This document shows, in pieces, positions 1 to 7,856 of a stretch of DNA of 21,780 nucleotides. Under the pieces are notes generated by a model. That model saw only the letters and a program-made list of their open reading frames with translations. It did not search any database and was not told the DNA's origin. The stretch comes from CAYOYK01 sp964408185. GTDB taxonomy: Bacteria > Bacillota > Clostridia > Christensenellales > Aristaeellaceae. Both the position numbers and the translations under genes were made by a program. Location: NCBI GenBank assembly GCA_964408185.1, contig CAYOYK010000041.1, forward strand, positions 1 to 21,780, written 5' to 3'. The number at the start of each line of letters is the position of its first letter. The first letter of the stretch is position 1.

Positions 1-153
1 CGGCGCGCACCAGCCTACGCCGTGCGTAAAGCCGCTGATGTCCTTGATCTCGCGGCTTTGGACCCATTTGCCTTCCTCAGGGATGGGCGCGGGGCCGTGA
101 TCGGGGCCTTTTTTCACGCACACCATTTCTTCCACTTCTCTGGAGTATTGCAT
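1..153 (-). CDS. Iron-sulfur cluster assembly scaffold-like protein (NifU-like), N-terminal 51 residues, cut by the window edge
   Basis: Only the first 51 codons are present; the gene runs off the left edge. The start at 153 is preceded by AGGAGGAA at 161-168. The visible protein begins MQYSREVEEMVCVKKGPDHG, continues with a PAPIPEEGKW segment and ends in the block SGFTHGVGWCAP, with Cys12 and Cys49 as candidate metal ligands. From memory this matches a Clostridia family annotated as iron-sulfur cluster assembly scaffold protein (NifU_N-related), often found next to a GGGtGRT-type partner; that partner cannot be seen here. The role in Fe-S cluster handling is family knowledge, not something the fragment proves. 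It has its own promoter-like site at 200-228. Confidence 0.72.
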   Translation of the reverse strand, partial: MQYSREVEEMVCVKKGPDHGPAPIPEEGKWVQSREIKDISGFTHGVGWCAP

Positions 154-199
154 CACATGGTTCCTCCTGTTCCACACAATCTATCTTGGAGACAGAGGT

Positions 200-228
200 A
201 GTATAGCATAATTTTGAGTATCCTCCAA
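200..228 (-). promoter_or_regulatory. Sigma-A-like promoter of the Fe-S scaffold gene
   Basis: On the minus strand TTGGAG (223-228) and TATACT (200-205) are separated by exactly 17 bases. The -10 matches 5 of 6 consensus bases; the -35 is weak, at 3 of 6. It lies about 47 bases upstream of the start codon at 153. Confidence 0.5.
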
Positions 229-234
229 GAGGAT
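220..234. promoter_or_regulatory. Short inverted repeat over the -35 box, possible operator
   Basis: ATCCTC and GAGGAT form perfect 6-base arms around a 3-base centre (CAA). The repeat overlaps the proposed -35 element (223-228), where a repressor site would be expected. Chance occurrence cannot be excluded for arms this short. Confidence 0.3.
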
Positions 235-264
235 TGATAAAATACGAACAATTTTTCATGCAAA

Positions 265-294
265 GCGCCAAGCGGATAGCTTCCCGCTTGGCGC
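265..294 (-). terminator. Rho-independent-like terminator after the lectin-fusion gene
   Basis: Arms 265-275 and 284-294 are perfectly complementary (11 bp, GCGCCAAGCGG on the plus strand) around an 8-base loop. On the minus strand only a short TTT follows, so the U-tract is weak. It lies 39 bases beyond the stop at 333. Confidence 0.6.
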
Positions 295-332
295 GGCGTT
301 CCCGCGCATATCTTGCGCGGCGGCGCTTTGGA

Positions 333-2015
333 TCAGTCGTCCCACTCGCAGATAAACGGGCAGAACAAATTCTCCCAGTGCTCGTAAAAATGCGCGTCGT
401 TCCACGTTCCGTCCAAATGCTTGAAGAGGTACATCCCATACCGCTCGGCCGCCTTGCCCGTGCCGCTGTAGCTCGGCTGACCCTTGTGCCAGTTGCTGTA
501 CTCAAAGGGCTCCCCCGTTACCCAAACCCAGTTGCCGTTGCGGGCCTCATCGGACAGGCCGAAGTACGCGGTCGTCACGCCGCTGTCCCACATGAAGCGG
601 TAGACAAAGGCGTTCTCCTCCGCCGTGGTCAGCGTGGCCAAGTGTCCGCCCAGCGCCTCGCAGAACGCACGGGCCTCCGACCACTTGGCCACGCCCTTGT
701 AGATCCGGTAGTGATGCGCGCTGCCGTCCGGCGCGGTAAAAACGTCGGATTCGGGCGTGATGTACATATCGCGGAGCTGCGTGGCGGTGAAGCGTTTCTT
801 CAGGATCATCTGCACGGCGCTGTTGTACAGCTTCAGCGGCTTGAAGATCGCGTTGGCCTCCTCCAGCTGCCATACCGAGCGCAGGTACATGGCATGCCGG
901 AAGTTTGCCGCGTTCTGCGTCTCCTCGCGCAGCAGCTTGGCGCGATCCTTCGCGTCCTCATAGGCCGAGACGGCCTCAAAGCCGCAAAGCGCCAGCTCGC
1001 TCTCGCCGGCCTGCGCAAGCGCGTCGGCCGCGTTGTAGATCGCCATGTCGGTGGCTGTCGCCCGCAGCGCCTCCGCAAGAGCGCGGCTGTCCCTGTAATC
1101 CTCCAGCGCCACAAACAGGATATACGCGCGGCCGGGGTCGTCGTCCTGCGCGGCAGTCGCCTGCTCATACAGGGCGACCTTGCGGTTTTCCGCGCAGCGG
1201 GCCGCTTTGTCCGCGCTGTCCTCGTAATCGCCCAGCTCTGTATACAGCTCATACGCGCTCTGGTCATCCCCCGCCGCGCTGCTGTCCTCCGCCCGCCGAT
1301 AGGCGTCCTGCTGCGCAATCATCACAATGACCGCGTACAGCTGGTCGGTCGCATCCAAATGGTCGCCCGCGTTGATAAAAGCGGCGCGCGCCTTTTCCAG
1401 CTCGCCCGCCTTCTTGCAGGCAAGGCCCTCCTCGTACGCGAGGCGCTCGGATTCGTCCAGCGCGGTCTGCCGGATCATCTCGTCGGCCTTCTCCGCAAGC
1501 TCGCGGCAATCGCGGTACTTGCCCAGCGAGACAAAAATCTCCTTCGCCGCCGTATACTCCCCTGCCTTATACAGCTCCTTGGCGTGCTTGTAGCTCTCGC
1601 TGCTGATCGCATCCTCGCACATGCGGACGCGCCGCTGGCTCTTTTGGTAGTATTCCAGCTCTACAAAGATTTCCTTTGCCTCTTGGTATTCTCCCGCGTC
1701 GTAAAGCGCCATCGCCTCGGCATAGCGGGTTTCCTTCCATTTCGTCCTGCACGCGATGGCGCGGCCCTTGCTGTTGGAATAGCCGCCCAGCGCCTCAAAG
1801 GCGGCAGCGGCCTCCTGATATTGCTGCGCGTCGTACAGCGCGGCAGCCTCGTCATACTGCCGCTGCAAGGCGGCCTCGTCGGCGGCCTCGCCCCGCGCGG
1901 TTGGCAGCGCGACGCGGCCCTCCCCCGCCACCTGCACCTGTGCGCCGCACACGACGCTCAGCATCACCAGCAAGGCGGCAACCGACCTGATCCACAGTCT
2001 CCGATGCCCCTCCAT
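333..2015 (-). CDS. Secreted protein: TPR-like helical repeats fused to a C-terminal C-type lectin domain
   Basis: The start at 2015 is chosen because GGGAGAG lies 6 bases upstream; an in-frame ATG five codons earlier (2030) has a poorer site. The protein (560 residues) opens with MEGHRR and a hydrophobic stretch ending near VVCGA, a likely signal peptide. Residues about 45-420 are roughly eight degenerate units of about 40-50 residues built on A-x-x-L-Y-x-A-G-E-Y-x-E-A-x-x-x-F-x-x-L-x-x-Y-x-D-S, a TPR/SEL1-like helical hairpin repeat common in Clostridia surface proteins. The last 130 residues look like a C-type lectin fold: RAFCEALGGHLATL, YFGLSD, GEPFEYSNW, the calcium-site-like WND in GTWNDAHF, and the closing CPFICEW cysteines. 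The usual EPN/QPD motif appears as GQPS, so sugar binding is uncertain. Role unknown; probably extracellular binding or adhesion. It lies 77 bases behind the glycosidase gene and may share its transcript. Confidence 0.85.
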   Translation of the reverse strand: MEGHRRLWIRSVAALLVMLSVVCGAQVQVAGEGRVALPTARGEAADEAALQRQYDEAAALYDAQQYQEAAAAFEALGGYSNSKGRAIACRTKWKETRYAEAMALYDAGEYQEAKEIFVELEYYQKSQRRVRMCEDAISSESYKHAKELYKAGEYTAAKEIFVSLGKYRDCRELAEKADEMIRQTALDESERLAYEEGLACKKAGELEKARAAFINAGDHLDATDQLYAVIVMIAQQDAYRRAEDSSAAGDDQSAYELYTELGDYEDSADKAARCAENRKVALYEQATAAQDDDPGRAYILFVALEDYRDSRALAEALRATATDMAIYNAADALAQAGESELALCGFEAVSAYEDAKDRAKLLREETQNAANFRHAMYLRSVWQLEEANAIFKPLKLYNSAVQMILKKRFTATQLRDMYITPESDVFTAPDGSAHHYRIYKGVAKWSEARAFCEALGGHLATLTTAEENAFVYRFMWDSGVTTAYFGLSDEARNGNWVWVTGEPFEYSNWHKGQPSYSGTGKAAERYGMYLFKHLDGTWNDAHFYEHWENLFCPFICEWDD

Positions 2016-2092
2016 GTCCGTCTCTCCCATCTGTTTCCCATGTTTTGCATTGTGTCCAAGCGTTCCGCCCTCGGAGGATAACGTCGAATCGA

Positions 2093-3121
2093 TTACCTCT
2101 CGTCCGGATCCGGATACAGCGTATCCAGCGGGAAGGTGCCCAGCGTGATCAGGCTGGTCACGGAGCGGTCGTTCTTCTGGTTATAGGTTCGGTCGGAGTT
2201 GATCAGCCTGCCCATGAACACCAGCTTGACGGAGTTGCCGCCGTCCAGATTGAGCGCCTCGGTGCAGCCGAGCGCCTTGATGTATTCGGCCACCCAGAGC
2301 AACCCCACGCCGTCGGAACGCCGATTGCGTCCCTCAATGGTCATCACAAAATAGTGGTTGGGGCCAAGCATGCCCAAAACCTGCCGTGGGTTGGCGTACT
2401 CAAACTTTTTGTCGAGCACCTGCTGGCCGATCTGCCCCTCGCTAAGCAGCAGCGGCCCGAAGCACCATGTGTCCGTAACGCCCTGCGCGAGCAACTCCTC
2501 CGCGCCGATGCTTCCGGCGAGGTAGGTCTTCATGCTGCCGTCGCCGTAGAGGGCGATCAAATCGTAGGTCGGCAGGGTGTAGTGCGGCTGGCTCAGCGTT
2601 TCGTCCGCAAGAATCACGCCGTTTTGGATGATCACGCCCGGCATGCGCTTCTGGTACACCCGGAAGCCGTAAAAATCGTCGCTGATGGCAAAGATGCTGT
2701 TGAGATCGTACGCAAAATCCTCCGCGATGCGGAAGCGGCGGCCGATCTCCTCCGGGTTGGCGTGCTGGGTCACAAACTTGGTGCCCGGCGCAACGACGAT
2801 CTCGGTTTCGTACCACACGAGATCGCGCTTCTTTTCCACCACGTCCGTGCGGCGGCAGATGCTGATAAACAGGCTCTGGTCTATGTAGATCCAACGGCCG
2901 CCCTCGTCGTCCATCAGCAGGTAGTAGTCCTCGGCCGCGTCCGCTGGGAGCAGGCCCTCGGCCGTGAGCGCAGGCGCCGATTCCGGCAGCGGATTGATCG
3001 GCTGAAAGCCCGCTTCCTCGGCAAAAGAGGAGGCCGAACAGAGCGATATCAGCAGCAGCGCGGCAAGCGCGCTCGTTGCGACGCGCCGCATCCATGCCGC
3101 GCGGTTGGGGTGGTTGTGCAT
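2093..3121 (-). CDS. Secreted phosphodiester glycosidase family protein (NAGPA/DUF2233 domain)
   Basis: The 342-residue protein starts at an ATG (3121) preceded by AAGGAAGGG. Residues about 12-35 (MRRVATSALAALLLISLCSA) form a signal peptide. The C-terminal two thirds carry the marks of the NAGPA/YigE-like family: GVIIQNGVILAD, YDLIALYGDGSMKTY, CFGPLLLSEGQ, and the hallmark ALNLDGGNSVKLVF near residue 300, followed by a DRSVTSLITLG end. Family members hydrolyse phosphodiester-linked sugars; in bacteria they are usually exported or spore/exopolysaccharide associated and the substrates are poorly known. It is divergent from spoIID, separated by 249 bases. Its likely downstream partner is the lectin-fusion gene. 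Confidence 0.88.
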   Translation of the reverse strand: MHNHPNRAAWMRRVATSALAALLLISLCSASSFAEEAGFQPINPLPESAPALTAEGLLPADAAEDYYLLMDDEGGRWIYIDQSLFISICRRTDVVEKKRDLVWYETEIVVAPGTKFVTQHANPEEIGRRFRIAEDFAYDLNSIFAISDDFYGFRVYQKRMPGVIIQNGVILADETLSQPHYTLPTYDLIALYGDGSMKTYLAGSIGAEELLAQGVTDTWCFGPLLLSEGQIGQQVLDKKFEYANPRQVLGMLGPNHYFVMTIEGRNRRSDGVGLLWVAEYIKALGCTEALNLDGGNSVKLVFMGRLINSDRTYNQKNDRSVTSLITLGTFPLDTLYPDPDER

Positions 3122-3275
3122 TGTAACCCTTCCTTTGTATCAAAATCACGGCTGCCCCAGCCATGCGGACAAGCGGTTGCCCTGCGCTCCGACGGCGCGC
3201 GTTTTCTTCCGCGCTCGCATACGCGGGCGCGGACGCATCGCCCGGAGCGCGTTCGCCATCTCAACTTGTGTGCGA

Positions 3276-3284
3276 AGTATATCA
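3276..3284 (-). promoter_or_regulatory. Possible extended -10 promoter for the phosphodiester glycosidase gene
   Basis: The minus strand reads TGATATACT, a TGn-extended -10 element (5 of 6 in the hexamer), with no convincing -35. The implied leader is about 150 bases. The rest of 3122-3370 is GC-rich; no sigma-E-type promoter for the plus-strand spoIID gene could be identified with confidence. Confidence 0.3.
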
Positions 3285-3370
3285 CATTTCGGCATTGGGC
3301 GCAATCCTCATCCGAAACGCGGCCGCATGCGCGGGGCCGCGGGCGCATACCCTGTGCGGGAGGGATGCGG

Positions 3371-4498
3371 ATGAGCAAGCGGCGGGGGCTTACGCGCTTT
3401 GCGGCGCTTTTGTTGGGACTGACGCTCCTGTGGCGGATGCTGGGCGCGCCGGTTACAGGCGAGGATTGGGCGAACCTGCGCGTGCCGCTGTGGCAGGCGA
3501 GGGTGCTCCTGCCCGGACGAATGGCGCGCGTGCTTCGGCTCTGGGCGATCCGCGCGCCCGACGAGCCGGCGGCGGAGCCGTCGCTGCTGACCGCCGATGC
3601 CGACCCGGACGCATCGGCCCTGCGCGCGCTGGCGGGCAACACGCTTACGCTGACCGTGTGGGACGGCAAGCGCCTGCGCAGCATGGGGCTGGAGGACTAC
3701 GTCTGCGGCGTGGTGGCGGCGGAAATGCCCGCCAGCTACCACATCGAGGCCCTCAAGGCGCAGGCGGTCGCCGCGCGAACGCGCGCGATCTATCAATGTC
3801 GGCTGTACGGCGGCGCAGGCTGCTCGTCCCACCCGGAGGCCGACGTTTGCACGGACAGCGCGCACTGTCAGGGCTACGCCACCGTCGCGGACGGACAGGC
3901 GCTGTGGGGCGCGGAATACTCGCTCTACCGCGAGCGCGTCGCGCAGGCGGTGCGGGAGACCGCCGGGCTGCTGCTCACCTATGAGGGCAAGCCCATCGAG
4001 GTGTTCTATCACGCCATCAGCGGCGGGCACACAGAGGATGCGCAGGCGGTGTTCGCACAGGCGCGCCCTTACCTGATCGGCGTGCAAAGCGACGGCGAGG
4101 AGGGCGCGCGCGGCTTCCGCGAGGACAAGACGTTCACGCAGGCGGAGTGCGTCCGGCTGCTCAACGACGCGTTTCCGGACGCACGGCTGACCGAGGAGGA
4201 CTTCTTCTCCCAGTTTGAGGTCACCAGCCATACGGAGAGCGGCCGCGCCCGCTCGGTGCGCGTGGGCGACAGCGTACAGACCGCGTCCGACGTGCGCGCC
4301 GCGCTGGGGCTGCGCAGCACATGGTTTACCATCAGTCTGGACGCGACCACCGTGACGTTTCATCAGCAGGGCTACGGGCACGGCGTGGGCATGAGCCAAG
4401 CGGGAGCCAACGCCATGGCCTCGGACGGCGCGACGTACGAGGCGATTCTCGCGCATTACTATCAGGGCGCCGCGCTGACCGCGACGCTCGCGCAATAG
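3371..4498 (+). CDS. spoIID: Stage II sporulation protein D (SpoIID), peptidoglycan lytic transglycosylase
   Basis: The start at 3371 is preferred over the in-frame ATG at 3365 because GGGAGGG (3358-3364) abuts the earlier one and is correctly spaced for the later. The 375-residue protein has a membrane anchor near residues 8-26. The SpoIID domain follows: GLEDYVCGVVAAEMP, with Glu118 the likely catalytic acid, then EALKAQAVAARTRA, a Cys/His cluster VCTDSAHCQGY resembling the metal site of Bacillus SpoIID, FYHAISGGHTE, and QGYGHGVGMSQAGANAMA near the C-terminus. SpoIID cleaves glycan strands during engulfment together with SpoIIM and SpoIIP. The next gene is a SpoIIQ-like M23 protein 53 bases downstream, the usual clostridial pairing, so an operon expressed in sporulation is inferred. 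Confidence 0.93.
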   Translation: MSKRRGLTRFAALLLGLTLLWRMLGAPVTGEDWANLRVPLWQARVLLPGRMARVLRLWAIRAPDEPAAEPSLLTADADPDASALRALAGNTLTLTVWDGKRLRSMGLEDYVCGVVAAEMPASYHIEALKAQAVAARTRAIYQCRLYGGAGCSSHPEADVCTDSAHCQGYATVADGQALWGAEYSLYRERVAQAVRETAGLLLTYEGKPIEVFYHAISGGHTEDAQAVFAQARPYLIGVQSDGEEGARGFREDKTFTQAECVRLLNDAFPDARLTEEDFFSQFEVTSHTESGRARSVRVGDSVQTASDVRAALGLRSTWFTISLDATTVTFHQQGYGHGVGMSQAGANAMASDGATYEAILAHYYQGAALTATLAQ

Positions 4499-4551
4499 CC
4501 GCCCGCGCATAACGGCGCGCTCCGCGGGCACGCTAACGCGGGGGTGTGCGC

Positions 4552-5256
4552 ATGAGCCGTTTGCAGCGCTGGCGGGACAAGGCCCGGCAGCTTTATCTGG
4601 GGTATGACGCGTTTATTGAGAAAAAAGGCTTCCCCATCGTACTGGGCGTGTGTGTGCTGATCATCGCGCTGTCCGCCGCGCTGACGTTCACCCAGCGGGA
4701 GGCGCTGGAAAACCCGGCCTTCCCGGATCACACGGAGGCCGTGCAGGGCGTGCTGTCCGCCCAGCAGCAATCGCTGGAGGATGCGCTCGTCGCCTCGCAG
4801 ACGTCGCTCGCGCCCACGCCGTCGCCGCAGCGGACGGCCTTTCAGCGCCCGGTTTCCGGCGCGCCCACGCGGGTATTTTCGCTGGCCGAGCCGGTGTGGT
4901 TCGCCCGGATCGGCTGCTATCAGGCGCACCCGGCCGTGGACTTTGAGGCCGAGGCGGGCGCGCCCGTGGTCGCGTGCCAGAGCGGCGAGGTGCTCGCCGT
5001 GGAGGAGACCGACCTGTACGGCCTCTGCGTGCGCATTCAGCACGCGAACGGGTACGAATCGCGCTGCATGGGCCTTGCGGAGGCTCCTTACGCGCAGGCG
5101 GGCGATACGGTTCGCGCCGGACAGACCATCGGCCATGTGGGCAACGGCGTGCTGGCCGAGGCCGACGCGCCCGCGCACCTCCACTTTGAGCTGTGGAAGG
5201 ACGGCCAGCCCATCGACCCCCTGCCGATGATCTTTTCCGATGGGGTTGTCAAATAG
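4552..5256 (+). CDS. spoIIQ: SpoIIQ-like membrane-anchored M23 family metallopeptidase
   Basis: The start at 4552 follows a GGGGG stretch 7 bases upstream; an in-frame GTG two codons earlier (4546) overlaps poorly with any ribosome site. The 234-residue product has a basic N-terminus, one transmembrane segment at about residues 27-46, a Pro/Ser/Gln linker, then an M23 (LytM/peptidase family) domain. Both zinc-ligand motifs are intact: HPAVD (His126, Asp130) and HLHFE (His209, His211). It may therefore be an active endopeptidase, as in clostridial SpoIIQ, unlike Bacillus SpoIIQ, which lost its catalytic site. Known role of the family: forms the SpoIIQ-SpoIIIAH channel between forespore and mother cell. 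Placement directly after spoIID supports this. A 7-bp GC hairpin (4501-4529) sits between the two genes. Confidence 0.85.
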   Translation: MSRLQRWRDKARQLYLGYDAFIEKKGFPIVLGVCVLIIALSAALTFTQREALENPAFPDHTEAVQGVLSAQQQSLEDALVASQTSLAPTPSPQRTAFQRPVSGAPTRVFSLAEPVWFARIGCYQAHPAVDFEAEAGAPVVACQSGEVLAVEETDLYGLCVRIQHANGYESRCMGLAEAPYAQAGDTVRAGQTIGHVGNGVLAEADAPAHLHFELWKDGQPIDPLPMIFSDGVVK

Positions 5257-5274
5257 AATACATTGTGATACAAT
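5246..5274 (+). promoter_or_regulatory. Strong sigma-A promoter of glmS
   Basis: TTGTCA (5246-5251) and TACAAT (5269-5274) are spaced by 17 bases; each hexamer matches 5 of 6 consensus positions. The -35 box overlaps the end of the spoIIQ-like coding sequence. The expected leader is only about 36 bases. Confidence 0.8.
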
Positions 5275-5278
5275 CAAA

Positions 5279-5296
5279 TACGTCTTATTACGTCTT
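5279..5296 (+). repeat. Two direct repeats of TACGTCTT with 10-base spacing in the glmS leader
   Basis: TACGTCTT occurs at 5279-5286 and again at 5289-5296, a period of one DNA turn, right at the predicted transcription start and upstream of the GGAGG (5303-5307). A regulator or RNA-binding site is possible but unproven. Confidence 0.4.
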
Positions 5297-5316
5297 TTGA
5301 TTGGAGGAAACCCACT

Positions 5317-7146
5317 ATGTGCGGTATCGTAGGCTACATCGGCGATCAGCAGGCCTCCCCCATCCTGATGGAGGGCTTGGCCCGCCTTTCCTATCGCGGT
5401 TATGACAGCGCCGGCGTGGCCATTCTCAACCCGGATGGCACGCTGAAGGTGCAAAAGGCCAAGGGCAGGCTGGAAAACCTCGCCGCGCGGCTGGACGACG
5501 CGCCGCTTTGCGGCAGCGTGGGCGTCGGCCACACCCGCTGGGCCACGCACGGCGAGCCCAGCGACCTCAACGCCCATCCGCATACGGATGTGAAGGGCGG
5601 CATCGCCGTGGTGCACAACGGCATCATCGAGAATTACGAGTCCCTGCGGCGCTTCTTGGAGGGCAAGGGCTCCCTGTTCGTCTCCCAAACCGATACGGAG
5701 GTGGTGGCGCACCTGCTCCACTACCTGTACAACGGCAGCATGAAGGATACGCTGCTTCGCGCCATGGGCATGCTGGAGGGCAGCTACGCGCTGGGCGTGG
5801 TGTGCGTCGGCGAGCCGGACGCGCTCTTCTGCGCCCGCCACGACAGCCCGCTGGTCATCGGCGCGAAGGACGGCGAGGCCTTTATCGCCAGCGATATCCC
5901 CGCCATACTCAGCCACACGCGGGACGTGGTTTTTTTGCAGGATAAGGAGATCGGCGTGCTCACGCGCGAGGGCGTGCAGGTGTACGACGCGTACGGCGTG
6001 CCGCAGCTCCACGCGCTCTTTCATGTGGATTGGGACGTTGCCGCCGCCGAGAAGGGCGGCTACGCGCACTACATGCTCAAGGAGATCCACGAGCAGCCCG
6101 ACGCGCTGGCGCGTACCTTCGCGCCCCGACAGGCCTGCCTGCGCGGCGACGATAGCTGGCTGCCCTTGACTGCCGACGAGATACGCGCCCTGCGCAAGAT
6201 CACTATCGTCGCCTGCGGCACGGCCTACCACGCCGGAGTCGTGGGCAAATACGCCATCGAACGCCTTGCCCGCATTCCCGTGGAGGCTGATATCGCCTCC
6301 GAGTACCGCTACCGCGATCCGATCATCGGCGAGAACGAGCTGTTTATCGCCGTGAGCCAAAGCGGCGAAACTGCCGATACGCTCGCCGCCCTGCGCGAGG
6401 CCAAGCGGCGCGGGGCGCGCGTAATCGCGCTGTGCAACGTGGTCGGCTCCACCATCGCGCGCGAGGTGGACGACGTGCTGTACACCTACGCGGGGCCGGA
6501 AATCGCCGTCGCCAGCACCAAGGCGTACATGACGCAGGCGGAGATGATGGTGCTGCTGGCCGTTTCGCTGGGCCGCCAGCGCGGCACGCTATCGGGCGAC
6601 GAGGCCGCGCGCCTGCTGGAGGAGCTGCGCGCCCTGCCGCAAAAGGCCGCGCTGGCCCTGCAAACGGATGAAGCCCTGCAGCGCTTTTGCAGCACCGCCA
6701 GCCAAAAGAAGCACGTGTTCTTTATCGGGCGCGGGCTGGACTACGCGCTGTCCATGGAAGCGGCGCTCAAGCTCAAGGAGGTCAGCTATATCTTCAGCGA
6801 GGCGTACGCGGCCGGGGAGCTCAAGCACGGGCCCATCGCGCTGCTGCAGGAGGGCCGCCTGATCGTGGCCACGCTCACGCAGCCCGCGCTGTTTGAAAAA
6901 ACCATGAGCAACCTCAAGGAGGTGCAGGCGCGCGGAGCCAGAATCCTCGCCGTCTGCCGCGAAAGCCTCGCGTCCCGCGTAGCCGATGTCGCCGAAACCG
7001 TCGTCGTCATCCCGGACGCGGACGATCTGCTCTGCCCGCTGCTGGCGATCATCCCGTTGCAGCTGTTCGCCTACCGCATGGCCGTCGCTCGCGGCTGCGA
7101 TGTGGACAAGCCGCGCAACCTCGCCAAGAGCGTAACCGTCGAATAA
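5317..7146 (+). CDS. glmS: Glutamine--fructose-6-phosphate aminotransferase (isomerizing)
   Basis: The enzyme makes glucosamine-6-phosphate from fructose-6-phosphate and glutamine, the first step towards UDP-GlcNAc for cell wall. The 609-residue length equals that of the E. coli enzyme. The start MCGIVGYIGD leaves the nucleophilic Cys at the mature N-terminus. The glutaminase half (about 1-220) shows GHTRWATHGEPS and VVHNGIIENYE. The isomerase half has two SIS domains with SQSGETADTLAALREAK, STKAYMTQ, and the closing DKPRNLAKSVTVE that carries the catalytic lysine. GGAGG at 5303-5307 gives good spacing. It has its own promoter and a strong hairpin downstream, so it is probably monocistronic. 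The family's usual glmS ribozyme does not fit in the 60-base gap upstream. Confidence 0.98.
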   Translation: MCGIVGYIGDQQASPILMEGLARLSYRGYDSAGVAILNPDGTLKVQKAKGRLENLAARLDDAPLCGSVGVGHTRWATHGEPSDLNAHPHTDVKGGIAVVHNGIIENYESLRRFLEGKGSLFVSQTDTEVVAHLLHYLYNGSMKDTLLRAMGMLEGSYALGVVCVGEPDALFCARHDSPLVIGAKDGEAFIASDIPAILSHTRDVVFLQDKEIGVLTREGVQVYDAYGVPQLHALFHVDWDVAAAEKGGYAHYMLKEIHEQPDALARTFAPRQACLRGDDSWLPLTADEIRALRKITIVACGTAYHAGVVGKYAIERLARIPVEADIASEYRYRDPIIGENELFIAVSQSGETADTLAALREAKRRGARVIALCNVVGSTIAREVDDVLYTYAGPEIAVASTKAYMTQAEMMVLLAVSLGRQRGTLSGDEAARLLEELRALPQKAALALQTDEALQRFCSTASQKKHVFFIGRGLDYALSMEAALKLKEVSYIFSEAYAAGELKHGPIALLQEGRLIVATLTQPALFEKTMSNLKEVQARGARILAVCRESLASRVADVAETVVVIPDADDLLCPLLAIIPLQLFAYRMAVARGCDVDKPRNLAKSVTVE

Positions 7147-7149
7147 CCC

Positions 7150-7186
7150 AAGGGAGCGCCTCAGATCAGCTTTGAGGCGCTCCCTT
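7150..7186. terminator. Bidirectional hairpin between glmS and the CAT-like gene
   Basis: Arms 7150-7163 and 7173-7186 are perfectly complementary over 14 bp (AAGGGAGCGCCTCA) with a 9-base loop. It sits between two convergent genes (stops at 7146 and 7195), so it can serve both. Neither side has a long T-run. Confidence 0.7.
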
Positions 7187-7194
7187 GCTATGCT

Positions 7195-7842
7195 TTACTT
7201 GTCGGCCACAAACTCCCGTATGGCCTCCTCCAGCAGCAAAAACACCTTTGCCACTAGGTACCCGTCCGCGACGGCATGGTTGAGGCGCACGCTCACGGGC
7301 ATCATCAGGCGGCCGTTTTCCTCGCGGTAGCGGCCCCAGTTGGTCACGGGCATAAAGTACAGGTGTCCGTCCGGCAGCTCGATGTGAAGCGAATCGTAGC
7401 TCAGCCACGAGATGTACGACGCGTCAAACCAGTTGGGATGGTTGGCCATATCCAGCCCGTACTCGCGGGTCTGCTTGGCGCGGGCAATATCGTCCTCACA
7501 GCCGCGGTAGAACGCCGGATAATCGGGCGTATAGGCGGTGTAGACTGGGGTGCAGGTCTCGGTATCGTCATGAAAGACGTACTGCGTGGGGTTGATCTGA
7601 TCGTACACCACCAGCGCGTTCTGCTTGGCGTCGTACATCATGCGATAGTCCTCGCGGGCGTTGAGTGCCTTGGACAGCACATACAGAAAGTTGATGTAGA
7701 ACTTGGTGCCCGTGCGCTTGGACGCGGCGTGCAGCTCGGTAACATCCACGCGGCTGGTGAGGGACGTGGAGCATTTGCAGTCCTGACTGAAATGCCGGAA
7801 CACGCCCCTGCGATAGTACTCGTCCATGGGAATGATCTTCAT
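7195..7842 (-). CDS. Chloramphenicol acetyltransferase-like acyltransferase (type A CAT fold)
   Basis: The 215-residue length equals typical CAT. The catalytic block reads SVRLNHAVADGYLV (His189, Asp193, Gly194), matching the family's H-x-x-x-D-G; the family's usual preceding His is Asn here. Other CAT-like segments are FRHF near the N-terminus, TKFYINFLYVLSKALN, YTPDYPAFYRGCEDDI and SYISWLSYDSLHI. The fold transfers acetyl from acetyl-CoA. Whether chloramphenicol is the substrate cannot be told; many chromosomal clostridial homologues have no shown resistance role. The ATG at 7842 has AAGGAAG upstream. It begins only 14 bases after the AAA ATPase stop, so it is cotranscribed from the promoter at 9117-9145. 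Confidence 0.87.
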   Translation of the reverse strand: MKIIPMDEYYRRGVFRHFSQDCKCSTSLTSRVDVTELHAASKRTGTKFYINFLYVLSKALNAREDYRMMYDAKQNALVVYDQINPTQYVFHDDTETCTPVYTAYTPDYPAFYRGCEDDIARAKQTREYGLDMANHPNWFDASYISWLSYDSLHIELPDGHLYFMPVTNWGRYREENGRLMMPVSVRLNHAVADGYLVAKVFLLLEEAIREFVADK

Positions 7843-7856
7843 TGGGACAACTTCCT

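Noticed and set aside
234..2081. Long plus-strand reading frame opposite the lectin-fusion gene, and similar long antisense frames at 7842-9353, 9278-11428, 11416-13191 and 16503-18263
   Set aside because: They are mirror images of well-supported minus-strand genes caused by GC-rich codon use; they lack domain motifs and start signals.
3346..3353. CATACCCT resembling a sigma-E -10 upstream of spoIID
   Set aside because: Transcription would start inside the ribosome-binding site and no fitting -35 is present.
5257..5316. A glmS ribozyme was looked for upstream of glmS
   Set aside because: The gap is only 60 bases and holds a promoter and a short leader; no ribozyme core could fit.
7195..7842. 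Naming the CAT-like gene as a chloramphenicol resistance gene
   Set aside because: The catalytic His motif is present, but there is no mobile context and no evidence on the substrate.
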